64,000 nt of DNA from Calonectria ilicicola (taxonomy: Eukaryota; Ascomycota; Sordariomycetes; Hypocreales; Nectriaceae), in assembly GCA_020809705.1 (NCBI GenBank), contig CP085825.1, positions 7,006,001 to 7,070,000 of the forward strand, in the 5' to 3' direction. The translations under genes and the position numbers were made by a program. The notes beneath the pieces are model-generated. The model searched no databases, was not told the origin of the DNA, and saw nothing but the letters and a program-made list of their open reading frames with translations. Positions 22,084 to 33,984 of the stretch are shown here, in pieces. Within the stretch, counting starts at the first letter, position 1. Every line of letters starts with the position of its first letter.

Positions 22084-24029
22084 CTTCCCGGCCCAGGAGG
22101 AGGTGTGTGTGAGCCGGCCCTTTTTTCTTCTCTCTCTCTCATCTCAAGCAAACTTGCTAGTCCGCGATGGCCTCGGGCTCCGTTCAGCTGGCCGGGTGGG
22201 ATCCACCCCGCCCAAGCTTTCTACGCTGCTTCTAGTCTGTCTCCGAGCTGATAGTCAAGGTGGTGGGTGGGTTGAGATGGACCACGTTGGCCGGGCCCGC
22301 AGTCTAGCCCAACATTACACCAGCGGCTGATCCTTGCCCTCGCCGGCCGAGTCCTGTCTCGCTCGCCATGCAGGTCATGAGCCATCTCCTCACCGTGATG
22401 CGATGGCGATGCTTTCTTATCCCCCCTCCATGTGTCCCCCCCATGGCCGTCCCGTCTGTACACGTGCCCAACCCGACCGTTTTCCGGCCGGGCGACATGG
22501 GCAGCCTAGGCCGCATGGGGATCCAGCCACGGTTTCGGGTCGCATCCCATAGCGAGAGACATCTCGCCTGCCTTGTTGAGGAATACCCTCTTCTAGACGC
22601 CCTAGGATGCCTTCTGGGATGCCTTCTTGTCTCAGCCAACATGCCCCCCGATTTGCTTTTCCCCCTCACCTCACCTTGGCGGCGCCGGGCTTGCACAAGG
22701 GGAAGCCTCTGATCCAAAACACAGCCAATAGGTCATCCACGTGTGCGCCCCTGTTCTGGATCCTCTTCCCCACACCAGGCTCGACTTGCTCTTCGCGCAG
22801 ATCTGGCTGTTTTTCCGGTGCCGCAGCGAATCTTTGTGAGCCCCGACGTTTCACGGTCAATAGTCACCCTCCCTGTGCATGAACCAAGGCCACCAGCCGT
22901 TATTATGGTTCCCCCCATGGCCACGGCCCAACGCCATCGGTCCGCGCGCTAGAAGACGCGACGCCAGACCAAACCACCCAAACCAACCAAGCTATCAGGT
23001 CGCAAATTAATCACCACATGGCGCCGCGTCCACGGCCAAATTATTCTCGACAATACACTGGGTCGGACATGACCGCCGCGCACCAGCCCCGTCTCGCCCG
23101 TTGCTGACAGACGTCAAACCGCCATGATGGGATGCAGCATGCTCTTACGAAACGCTCACCACCCAGCAAAGCCCTCCGGTTGGCCTCTGCTTGCACGTGC
23201 ATCACACCCTTTCCTCCGCTCCGCTCCCCTCGTCTCGTCTGTTTGTCCTCTTTCTCTCCTCTTCGACCTTTCTCGTAATGGCCCATCTTTTTCCCATGGC
23301 CCAAGAAGACAAAACTCTCCGAGTTGTGAGTTACGCGGCCTGTTCCCCAACGCATAGGGCAACGGCCCCACGCTGCCTATCCATCCGGCCACAAGTCGCT
23401 CACCGCGATGTCGCCATGATTGGATACCCTCGCTACTCTTTGCAGCTGTCATGATGCCCCAGACCATGCCCACACCAAAAAATATGGGCTAAATAGCCTT
23501 TTTTTTCTCCAGTTCCCATGCATCTCACAGCGATACCCTGGGAATCTGCGTGTCCATTCCAAGCGGAGTGCCGACTGCCCCGGAAGCACGCACGCGACAC
23601 AATATTCGCTTGAGCTCGTTTCAATTAACACTCGCCAGCTAGCTGTTTAATAATCCACGGGATGAGCCTTGATGGTAAATTTAGATACACCTTCTGTCAT
23701 GGCCCCTGAGTCGCATCTCTGTTTTTCATCTCGGTGTCCTCATCTAAAATACCAACTAGGCTTGGATCATCATCTCCAACAGGCAGGGTCCAATCAGCGG
23801 CGTGCGACAACGTGGGGTGAACATGACAAAAGCAAGCGGGAATTAACGACTAGCCTGAAGCCGATACCGACGTCGAGGGCTGAACAGCTGAGGCTCCCCC
23901 GGGTATTTGCTCCTGATGAGCAGCATAGTTTCCGTCGCGTAGTGTGGCCAACTTCATCGCCTATAACTACCCCAATAGGTAGAGCGCCATCGTAGCGAAG
24001 GCTATCCGGGAAGCCTTCCATCCCCTCCC

Positions 24030-24046
24030 GTTCGTTCGTTCGTTGA
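24030..24046. repeat. GTTC tetranucleotide repeat
   Basis: Four GTTC units in non-coding DNA. Confidence 0.7.
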
Positions 24047-25013
24047 AGACTGCTAGTTGGGATTAGATTTTTGCTTCAAACTGATTAATCTGGACGATGC
24101 CGAGTCTAACTTTACTCGCCACTCGAGGGAGCATGGAGGGATGGCGACCTTAAACCCCCCTATACGAGAAGTTTAAGTGACTGCTACCTTGCAGTGGCAT
24201 GGGCCAACTCAAAACCATCTAATCTACCCAGACCCATATGCAGCCCATGGCCCATCACCCATCAGTCATCACCCCAGGATTCGCTGTGCGGCGTATATGG
24301 GGATTCCCGCGCCTGATTGGGCTGAGTCTCTCGGTACGTCATCTCATTTTCTGGTGTTCTGCGCCATCGTTGGCAAAGGTGCTGTTTTTGCTGACCGACA
24401 CATATTTCAGCCGCAACCTGTCAGCGACGAGTGGCGAACCATGTTGCAAAAAGCCCAGTCTACTGTACTTGCCTCCCCAATGCAACAGAAGCTCATTGAA
24501 GCTGGAACCAATACCGATCCGTACAGGCGTCTGCGGATATGTGCAGGTACACACCATCTCTGACGCCCTAAAATGCCCGACGCTCAAACTTTTCCCGCGA
24601 ACCGACTTGCCGAAGCACCTAGCCCTGCCCGTGATTCTGTGTGCCTCCAGTGACATTTCCCTACTGCAGCGCTAATGCGCCAGACTAGATTAGGCAATAA
24701 AGCTCACGTAGGTTCAGCAATGCGTGCAAGCATGCATAAAAATCGACTTGTATCACGTTGCTGGTGCTGTCCTTTTTTTTTTATAAAGTGTTCATATCGT
24801 AAATCATGTAGACATTAATTCGCCATATCAGGTTGAAACGAAAATTATCGACATTTATCCGATATTTGCATATCAATTAAAACAAGACAACAGCTGACCT
24901 AATCAAGGTTGTTTTGGGTGGTATCGCTGTCACTCCTCCCCTGCCAACTCAGACTACCCAAACTCTACTCCGCTAAATGTCTGAGAGCAGGGTACTTTAA
25001 TTTTTGTGCTTCG

Positions 25014-26474
25014 TCATGCAGGACGTAAGGCGTAGGGCGGAGGTTTACCATCGTTATGAATGTGCCCTGTGCAGCCCGCCGCCTGACGGGATTGTGAATA
25101 ATTATCTGTGCATTGTCCGGGAAAAAAAAAACTTACATTGATTAATGAACCAGCGACAGGCGTCTCGATTGTATCATTCGTCGTCATAACCTGAAGCGGG
25201 ACATTTAATGATAGAGGCTTCCCGTGGGCACCTACCACCAATGAGAGGGAGATGACATATGTTCTAGAAATAAAGCAGGAATGGAAAGTAGGTAAGAAAA
25301 TCTTGTTGGAAGATGCTAGTAGCGTAAATGGTACGACTAGTGTAGTCTGATACTTTGCTAGGCCAATGTCACCCGCACCATAGCTACCGGATGTCCGAGG
25401 GGATGCAACTCTCCGGCATTCTAAATCCAGAGACGTCTGCCGGCTAATGGAAGACGACGTTCCGGAACTCTGGAATGACTCAGCACTTTTGACAGTCCAA
25501 TTTAGCCGCCCTGAATAATCCTTGACAACCTTGATGGGTATCGAATACGGTACGACAGGGCAGGGGAGAAGTTGGGTATTCGGATCCCTGTGGCGATAGA
25601 GCTTGTTTATGTGCGCAATTGAATAATGCGTTACCGAAATAAGTTTGGCTGATGCTGAGCACGTTTCCGGGGGATGTATGCCCGCCAATGCCGGGGTGAA
25701 CTCGAGATCGACCCACAGAGACGACGACGACGTTGAACGAAGCGTGTGGACTGAAATCTCCATGGGATGGGGTTGGGTGGCCAAGGCTCGCAAGGTTCCA
25801 ATGGGTGCTGAAATTAGATTCCGGTAGAGCTTTTTGGTTTGTGACACGCGGTAGACGCTGTCTTCGGGGGTGACATGCAGAGGAGGTTCCTCTGAGAAGA
25901 GAGGAAGTACCCTCAGGTGGTGACGACCCGAGATTGGATGCACGCTCCTGCCAAACTCTTTCATTGTCGGGGTTATTCGGGCTTGCACAAAATATTGGAT
26001 TTTGGCCATCTCTGATGCCTGGTCGTCCCCCTGCCAGTGGCCCATTGTGGGTGGGAGTTGTCGGTGTTGTTCTTGAACAATGTCATCGCAGTCGGTTTTA
26101 CAAGCGGCGGTTCCAAGTTGTGTGGGGATTGTAAAATCAAACGGAATTTTGTACATGCGGTTAGCCTCGAAGATTCGTGAGTCAGGAAGGGCGTCTGGGG
26201 CAATTGGCATGACTAGTTGCAGAAAGGTGTGTGGTGTTGGTTGTCTTGTGGGGCTGAACATGTCCAGTTGCGTGATAGATGCGCCGTTGAATGTGATTTC
26301 AAATGCGTCAAAGGACACATTTTTCCTGGTTTGGACCGTTACATCCCCCGATATTGTTGATCCCGTGATGTAAACTTTGGCCTCGAAGTGATGATTAATC
26401 GACACTTTAATGCACGAATTTTGAGTTCCCCGAACCCCAAGCCAAGCAGCCGAGGACTTAATGCCTATCTTCAT
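25014..26474 (-). CDS. Arrestin-like trafficking adaptor with C-terminal PPxY
   Basis: The start at 26474 (MKIGIKSSAAWLG) fits the family; the frame is open further upstream but with a hydrophobic non-family leader. Residues about 15-180 form an arrestin_N beta-sandwich (AKVYITGSTISGDVTV, then SFDAFEITFNG) and residues about 290-440 an arrestin_C-like part. A probable 54-nt intron (25083-25136; GTAAGT donor, CAG acceptor, same frame) would give 468 residues; unspliced, 486. Either way the protein ends in KPPPYALRPA. PPPY is a PPxY motif, the site at which arrestin-related adaptors recruit Rsp5/NEDD4 ubiquitin ligases to membrane cargo. The role is inferred from fold and motif: ubiquitin-dependent endocytosis of a plasma-membrane transporter. 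Cargo is unknown. Confidence 0.75.
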   Translation of the reverse strand: MKIGIKSSAAWLGVRGTQNSCIKVSINHHFEAKVYITGSTISGDVTVQTRKNVSFDAFEITFNGASITQLDMFSPTRQPTPHTFLQLVMPIAPDALPDSRIFEANRMYKIPFDFTIPTQLGTAACKTDCDDIVQEQHRQLPPTMGHWQGDDQASEMAKIQYFVQARITPTMKEFGRSVHPISGRHHLRVLPLFSEEPPLHVTPEDSVYRVSQTKKLYRNLISAPIGTLRALATQPHPMEISVHTLRSTSSSSLWVDLEFTPALAGIHPPETCSASAKLISVTHYSIAHINKLYRHRDPNTQLLPCPVVPYSIPIKVVKDYSGRLNWTVKSAESFQSSGTSSSISRQTSLDLECRRVASPRTSGSYGAGDIGLAKYQTTLVVPFTLLASSNKIFLPTFHSCFISRTYVISLSLVVGAHGKPLSLNVPLQVMTTNDTIETPVAGSLINVSFFFPGQCTDNYSQSRQAAGCTGHIHNDGKPPPYALRPA

Positions 26475-27445
26475 TATTACGATTAATGCGCAGTTAAAGA
26501 TGTAAATATTGGCAAAAAAGGCAAGCGCTGCACGAATCAACTATAGACCGGTACAGCTGGTTTTTCTAATATTTTGCGGTGGGTACAGGGTATGCTACGC
26601 CCATTGCTGGTCATGACAAATGACAAGGCCCCATCAGTTGTTAAAGCACATGTTTTCATGTAGCCGCATGTGGGGGGATGGATTTTATTATCAAAGAAAA
26701 ACTAATGTAAGAGGCGTGGTGGAATTAAAAAAGCAAATGTCGTGATGGACGCTTGTTGAGAGCCGTTGTTCGACGGTAAACAAGTGTACCCCTTCCATTT
26801 CCCTCTGCCATACCCCAATTGATTCGGAGAAAACTAAAGGCCACATTCATAAAAATAAATACGCTAAAATCGGATATATCCCCCCCTAAATATTTTACAT
26901 ATTTTTATTTATTTATTTTTCGCCATAAAATCAATGCTTCAGGCGCCATGTTCAAGGGATACATATATTTATTGCATGGCACGTACGGTCACCGAATCTG
27001 ACTCAGGAACGCTCTTGATTAGCCTTAGCCCCCCAACTAATCCAACATTTCAGATATGATTGGTCTCTCTGCTAGGTTTGCGTAATTCCTTTGATCAAAT
27101 GCCCAATAGTTCGCGGTTCCGTCTGCGAGTTTAAGCAAATGCTCTGCCCTAACCTTGCGGGCCCCGTCAATAGGGCGCGTTGACAAGGTGTGTGACCAAT
27201 CGGAAGCGCGGCCGATCAAGGTCGGCGACGACGGACAAGCCATGGGGGGCCGCCGTTGGCAGATCACATCGTTTGTCAACGGCACGACTGGACAACTTTT
27301 TCTGCCTGCTACATTCTTCTTGAATAATACTTTGTTCCACCAGGGCCGAGGTCTGCATTGGGCTGTGCACGCAGAGCCCTGATTCGCGCGTCCAACGTAT
27401 GTTATTTTGCCCAAGATAAGGGAGCTATTGAACCCCGCAACAAGC
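26475..27445. promoter_or_regulatory. Divergent intergenic region between arrestin-like and homeodomain genes
   Basis: Contains an AT-rich tract with a TTTA run (about 26893-26913) and a GC-rich part from 27100. The minus-strand frame at 27037-27630 has no recognisable domain and overlaps the homeodomain gene, so it is not called. Confidence 0.5.
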
Positions 27446-30351
27446 ATGTCATCCAGCCATGTCCCTTGTGGCGGCGAACCCCTGGACCTCGCTTTCGCGA
27501 ACGGTCTGAATGACGAGCTGGACTTTCTATCAGATGGCGGCCAGCTCTCTGCCGACTTTATCCTTGGCACCGACGCTGGCGCTGAGGATTGGTTGCAGGC
27601 CGCCAACACCTCCACATTTGGCAGCGGCATCGTGGGTCAAGGCCCTCCGCAGAGCAGCCTCCAGGATGCACCCCAGCCCTCATCAGTCCCTGCATGGTGG
27701 GCCAGCGACTCGTTCATCGTCCGGGCCACTCCGGATACACTTATCGCGCAGCCCCCTGGCGCGACCCTGCTCCCAAGGCCGTCGTCGAGTGCCGGCCAGC
27801 CAGCTGCGACCCCGGCTGCTTCGACCAAGTCGGCGACGCGGTTTAGCAGAGACTCGGTCCGTATCTTGAAGAAGTGGCTGGCTGACAATGGCAACCACCC
27901 GTATGCCAATGATGATGAGAGGCGGATGCTGGAGCAGCAGACCGGCTTGAACAGGACACAGATTGCGAATTGGCTTGCCAATGCTCGCCGTCGTGGTAAA
28001 GTTCCCGTCTCGCGGACATCTCCCTCAATGCCGATAGATGTCCCAAAGAGACCCTCGACGCCGGCAGTTTCGTCTCGTATGGATCCGCTTCAAAGATGGG
28101 TTGACTCTCCGCCGGAGCATGAGCCTGCAAGTGCTAGCGCCATTGCGCGAGCCGTGGCGTCATCCTCCAGCTTAGTATCAAGTAAGTCAATCAGCTTCCA
28201 TGGATAGAATCAAAGTCTGATACGATCACTAGGGCCTGAAAACCGGAATAGCCTCGACTTGGCCGGCGACGGTTCGGAAAAGTCCCTCTATCACAATTCA
28301 GACGCAACCAGCGTTGATTCATCTTGCTCAAGCGGAGCATCATTCGCAACAGCCAACTCAAACCTTAGCCAAGGGTCACTAGGTGCATTGAAACCATTTA
28401 CACGTCCTCGTTCACGGAGACGGAGACGAGGTGTCAAGTCCAATGACTGGAGGACGTCTCTCGACAACCCAAGAAAGACGTACCAGTGCACATTCTGCAC
28501 TGAAACATTCAGTGCCAAGCATGATTGGCAACGCCATGAGCGCGCACTCCATCTTCCTCTTGAAAGATGGCTTTGTGCGCCGGAGGGCCCCTCTATTACA
28601 AGCCAGGATGATGGCGGGGTGCTCTGTTCCTTTTGCGGACAGGCTGATCCTGACGATGCCCATGTCCAGAGCCACAATTATACGATATGTCAAGAACGAA
28701 CTATAAACTGGAGAACTTTCAACAGGAAAGACCACTTGAACCAACACCTGCGCCTAGTCCACAACGTCAAGTTTTCAGATAAATTAATGAAGAATTGGAA
28801 GGTTCCCATGCCCCAAATTCGATCAAAATGTGGATTCTGCGAGGCTGCTCTGGAAACGTGGGGCGACCGAGTACAGCATCTGTCAGATCATTTCAAATCT
28901 GGGGAAACCATGGCCGACTGGAAAGGTGGCTGGGGGTTTGAACCTCACATCGAGGGCCTAGTCGAAAATTCAATACCACCATGTATGACGCCCCGCTTTC
29001 TTTTGCCTTTAAGCCGAAGTCTAACGTTAAAAACAGATTTTATAGAAACGGAAAGGAATAGCCCGTTCCCGTTTGAAGGGAGTCGAGCGCTTGCCGAGAC
29101 TCCGCGGAGCGCATACGAACTAATCAAATTGGAGTTGGCGTATTTTATGCAAAGACACTTCAACTCCCAAGGAGAAATGCCCACCCAAGACCAGATGCAG
29201 TTAGAGGCGTGTCGCATCATCCTTTCCTCTGAAGCTGCATATCAACAAGACTCTTCATCCTCATCTTCTTGGCTACAGGACTTGATTTTTTCAGATGAAA
29301 AGATTTTTCAAAAAGCCAAATTTGGCCCACCGCGGTCTTCTGCGGAAAGTAGATTGTTTTCTATCAAGATTACTGGGGTCAATAGCTTGTTTGAAGGCTG
29401 TTCTTTTGAATCCCAATTACATGATTTTGTACAGAGTCAGCAAATATTAGATTTGGAGATTACAGATAGTGGGCTTAAAGAGGAGGCATGCTTTATTGTT
29501 GGGCGCATGGAAGAAGTTTCCAAAACCCCATCTGACTTTATTGCGACCTGGCTCGTCAAGCTGATACACTCATCCAAGACATGGCTGTTGGAATTTTGCG
29601 CTCGGGCTAACATCGCCTTTTTAAATGAACCCCAGGACACGCAAGATAATAGCAATGTCGACGCGACGATTCAAAATTATACGAATCTAGAGCAAGAGAT
29701 GGTAAAATATATATCAATGCAGCGAGCAATCGGGATCGAGCCGACAGACAATGATCTCCGGCGACAGGCACGCATCATTGTCTACCAATCTGACACGGTT
29801 TTTAGCGAAACAGCCGCTGACGATAATTACTGGTTATACTCTTTCAAAAGACGAAATTTACCTGCCACAAGCCTTACGGATGAACCCCTCGTTTTTCATG
29901 CTGACTCGCCAACGATGCCTGGCGCATTATCATCTTATCCTTTATCAACAAACCCTACCAGTAATGATCTTGATCATATTGGGGCCGCTACGGAAAGAGG
30001 AATTAATCATTCAATACTTGAGGCCCAATCAGTCGTCATCAAAGCCGGAAGCTTTTTTCTTAGTGATCCCAACTTTTATCGATGGATAACTGAAGAGCTA
30101 GCTCGTTGGGTCAGAGGAACAATGTCGCCCCACAACCCGAACTGCCACATTCCGTCGGATAACGAGATCCAGCACTACGCTAGATGGATCACATATAATG
30201 AGTAAGCTGACTAATTCTACTGGCATCCCGCATAGCTAATAGGAATAGTGATGACCCTTTGAACCAGACCATTGCCGAGAACGAGCATTGGCTGAAAGCG
30301 TTCAAAGCGGATATGGGGATCCCTGATAATCAAACCGTCAATAATATCTAA
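27446..30351 (+). CDS. Homeodomain plus C2H2 zinc-finger transcription factor
   Basis: Exons 27446-28181, 28233-30201 and 30249-30351 give 935 residues. A TALE/KN-type homeodomain lies at about residues 130-190: WLADNGNHPYANDDERRMLE, then recognition helix IANWLANARRR. One canonical C2H2 finger (YQCTFCTETF followed by HDWQRHERALH) lies near residue 330, followed by two looser Cys/His segments (CSFCGQ with HLNQHLRLVH; CGFCEAAL with HLSDHF). The last 400 residues contain about four diverged copies of a 65-residue helical module (near 538, 636, 728 and 857), each ending in a WL..F-type motif; the last copy is completed only by the third exon. The family is fungal and nuclear; targets are unknown. 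The start is the first true ATG of the frame. Confidence 0.88.
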
Positions 30352-32259
30352 CGGCTCTTACCGTTCTGACAGGATAACTAGGTTAGACCGAAAAAAAGAG
30401 GCGTATTTGCATTTTACTTTGTGCTTGTAGATTGCGGGCCGTTGGAAGGCTGGGGTGGCGAGTCCTAGAGGGGCAGGGCGTCTAAAATTCTGCTAGTATG
30501 ACCAGGGAGGGGGTGGTCACGACGCCAGGTCGAACGATGATGAGGTCAGGGATGTGTGTGTGCATGGAGTCAGCCCACCGAAAAAGGAAAACGAGGGGAA
30601 AGAAATGTGGCTTGGGAATTTTTGTACCCGAGCAGAACGAGACTCGCTTGTCAACTGCTTGAATCGCGTTAAACTCTCGGCAATTCGCCACAGACGTGGC
30701 TTGATTAATTTCCCGCTCAGCGTATGCTTCAAGACATCCCCGCCCACTAGCTGGACACTAGATTCGGACCGCTTGCAGCCACAGCATGGGCCAACGAGCG
30801 AATCGCTAGTGACTCGGAGGTGGGCGTTTCCCAAAACGCTTGAATATACGACTGCTAGTTGCTGTGCTGTGAGACATTCGTGCTACCTAGTACCCTGGAT
30901 AAGGGGCAAAACGCCTCGTCATCCGTGTTGCAGGCTGATCGCGAGCTCATTCCGCACTGTATTCCTTAAGCGTATAATGTCTGAAAACCCGGTACATGCC
31001 TCGCCTTGAGATGCCAAGCTTGGAAAGCAGTTCGCTCGTGGCTTGTTAAGCTTGTTAGCGCTGAATCAATTCCCCCGCCACCCCCCTCTTCTGACGAAAG
31101 GCAAAAACGGTAATCCCTAGATACCTTGTACATTGCCTTTTGCTTATGCTTATAAATAAAAAATTATTAATGCTGTGCATTTATTCGAAAGCACATGGCT
31201 GGATGAGCTTAGCTAAAGAATGCTGATCTTGCATTAGTTTGTGACTGCATCTGGGACTTGAAGGCGACCTGTGGAATTGAGGATACTATTGCATATCTAA
31301 TTTGTTAGGGACTAATATAAATGGGAGCATTGTCATTGTGAGAAGCCGCTGTTGAGACTCGTGATTGAGCTGGGGAAATGCAACATGTACCATTGAAGTT
31401 CTCAAATGGATAGGACAAATGAGAGAAATTCAGTTGTCATCAACTTGATAGGAGCCAAGTTGAAATTCATCCCTAAACTGGTCACTTGATCCTCCGGCAG
31501 ATTAGGGTGTAAGTTTTATTCAAATTAGCATCAGCGAGGGTATACTTGCTCCTAGAACTTTGTCATTGGTTAAAATACTCGGAGTAAAATTGCAGTGAGC
31601 GTGAGCGTGAGCGTTATGGAAACTGCCACCAGCTCCATACTAATTTATAGGGATCAGTGAACTATATCACTAGTGAGAAGTCTACTAAGCGATCGTGCAT
31701 GGCTCTTGAGTGTATTGAACTGAGACAGGTGATTGAGCTCTATATGAGACAAGATATCGATGAAGGATGATGTGCTTTCAATGGACAATAAAAAAGCTTA
31801 TCAGTTTAAGGCAGTTGTAGCCAAGACTGGATGAAATAGTTTATTCTGCTTCGCACTGTTAAGTAATATCTCGTTCTTTTAATTCGGATTATACTTACCT
31901 TTAACCTGTATGTGTTTCATTTCACTTGAAAGATATCTTAGACTACACGGTGCCGAGATATATGGCTTTGTGAAGGAAGGATGCAAGGCATCCAACAGCT
32001 CACATCATTTATCGGACAGACATACATGCACATTGGGTTATCCCTGGACTCAAGTTTCGATGAGAATTACTCTGTCTCAGAATATGTTTGATTTATCAAC
32101 CTGGAAGTGTGCCAGCCTGCCAGGTGTAATAATGGTAACTTGATACAAGAATCTTAAAGAAATAGTGTCCTCCACCCATGTATTGCTCCCGTTTCTTAGC
32201 TACAAACCAGACTTGCTCATAAAGCACTAGTTTCGACAACCATTGAGATTTGAAACCAC
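30352..32259. other. 1.9 kb intergenic region
   Basis: No gene is supported. A short GTGAGC triplicate lies at 31595-31614. The 151-codon frame at 30554-31009 has no family features. Confidence 0.5.
31595..31614. repeat. GTGAGC hexanucleotide repeat (three copies)
   Basis: Three perfect GTGAGC units in non-coding DNA. Confidence 0.8.
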
Positions 32260-33060
32260 TCATGAGCTGGTCATGGCCGGCACAGTGATCTTCTCGATAG
32301 TCCACTATAAAAAATATTAGCATTCCGGCTGTCCATTATCTTTTCGTGAATTACGTACCGTCTTGCCGCCGTCTGCGGTAGCCAGGCCGGAAACAGTAGC
32401 TCCAGACTCCGTGTACACACCATCTCCGTACGAAGCATCCTTAGCAGCGAAGACGATGGTGGTGTTGGTGTAGTACTGGGGCTCGATGGTTCCGGTAGGA
32501 GCGGCTCCGTTGTTGTCCTGTAATTCAATTGCGGTGTTCCACAGAGTCATCTTTCCAGACTTCTTCTGGTAAGTTGACAGGAGCTCGCCAGTAACAGCGT
32601 CCGTCATGGTTTGTTCCCACAGGTAGGTCGACTTGTCGATGAGGGTGTAGTTGAAAATGATGCCATTCGCGTAGTTGACGTCGGCGGTCGTCTTGTCTCC
32701 GACAAACTGGGTTGTCACGCCGGCGCTGTCGAGACCGTAGACTTCGGAAGAGATGCACCAGGTTGTGTCGGCTGCAGAGCCGCTGCATTCGCTCATGCCA
32801 GCGGGGTACGAGCCTACGATGCTTTGGATTAGATCACCAGTTTCGGCTCCGATGCCGATCCACGCGAACATGTAGCCCTTCTGGTTGGAGGGCATCTTGC
32901 CGGGGTAGATGGTGCTGACAGTGCTGATGATCTCCGAGCTAGTGGCTTGGAAGCCAGCGATGGGGCCCCAGGTGACATCGCGTTTGCCAAGCAAAGGGTT
33001 CGCAGAAAGAGTCGAGCCGATCAGCGCCAGGCTGAGGAAAAAGGACTTGGGTGCAAGCAT
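32260..33060 (-). CDS. Secreted protein of unknown function
   Basis: Two exons, 32359-33060 and 32260-32304, encode 248 residues. The intron (32305-32358; GTACGT donor, TAG acceptor) adds the tail WTIEKITVPAMTSS, which continues the last strand naturally; without splicing the frame ends in a less convincing 13 residues. A clear signal peptide (MLAPKSFFLSLALIGSTLSA) is followed by a probable KR processing site. The mature part is rich in Gly, Thr, Trp and Asn, contains two cysteines in the CSGSAADTTWC segment and looks all-beta. Several N-x-S/T sequons fit secretion. I do not recognise the family. A TATA-like ATTTATA complement lies at 33181-33187. Confidence 0.8.
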
Positions 33061-33984
33061 GGTGAATGAAGGACCTTCTCTCGGAGGAAAATGAAAGAAA
33101 ATAGTTGGAGTAAATGAGTGTAAGTGATCTGAAGAATTAAAAGTTATTCAAAATGGAAACAGTCGCAGGATCAACGTCTGATTTATATTTCCATCGCAAG
33201 GCTCCCTCGGGGAGTCACGGCAATTATGTGCCGTCGGTCCATTTTGAATCAATTCCAACACCTCTCCATGTGCAACGTCAACCGGCAACAACAATTATTC
33301 CAACAATTAGAACGTCGGAAACCGCCCCATTTATTTTTCCTTTAATATCCCGCTCTGAGATTTCTGGGCTAGAGCCTCGTTAAAATGCTTATGTAATTGG
33401 TTTCGTTTTGTCGGTAGGGATCTGGTGACTAGGGTCTTGTTTTACCCTTCCTCAAATAGATTGGATTGCCGTGTTTGACATGATCGAGTTCCGGGATAGC
33501 TACAGGCCCAGAAAACCTCCCTACCAACTACTGCCAGCGCGCACAAAGATGGTTATCAAAGAATTTTCTTTCTTCGAGCTTGTCTTATCCATGGTAAAAG
33601 TATCGTGGAGCTTATTCCGACCAGAAGCCTCGTATCCCAGGGACTGATAAGCTTGATAAGGTGATTGATTCAGTAGTCCGTGTTTCGTCCTGGTTCAAAT
33701 TTTTATGGGTCCAATCTCTGCTTCACAGGCTCTTACGAGGTTTAGGGGTTCATAGTTTTGTAAGCGGAGTGGGAAGAGAAGTGGGCTTGCAAAAGGACCT
33801 CTCTCGCTTTCGGTTTTGTTACAACAAAGATTGTGCTGGCTGAAGTGAGACACTGTGAGGTTTTGAGGAATTTATAAATGGTTCAGGTTAGAACGGCGCA
33901 AGGCTCATCTTCTACTCAACAGCCAAAATCAAGATTGGTATTGCTAATGGGCTGTTATTTTGAAATATTTGGTTATAAAATTCG
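33061..33984. other. Intergenic region
   Basis: Upstream region of the secreted-protein gene and 3' flank of the P450 gene. No other feature is seen. Confidence 0.6.

Larger units (their letters stand above)
18907..25013. other. 6.1 kb gene-free, GC-rich tract upstream of the phosphate transporter
   Basis: The open frames (the longest is 263 codons on the minus strand, 19419-20210) are proline/serine/arginine-rich compositional artefacts without domains or splice logic. The tract holds many microsatellites: GGGGAT near 19824, CAG near 20211, GTCATC near 21166, ACTCAT near 22057, TC near 22128 and GTTC near 24030. Four CACGTG palindromes lie at 21840, 22461, 22738 and 23194. Either a very long promoter/leader or an unannotated non-coding transcript could sit here; neither can be shown from sequence. 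Confidence 0.55.

Noticed and set aside
24177..24675. Overlapping 128- and 145-codon frames upstream of the arrestin-like gene
   Set aside because: Neither shows conserved motifs, and two frames are open at once, which points to chance.
27037..27630. 197-codon minus-strand frame overlapping the homeodomain gene
   Set aside because: Mostly antisense to a real exon and without a recognisable domain.
30554..31009. 151-codon frame downstream of the homeodomain gene
   Set aside because: No motif and no plausible exon partners.
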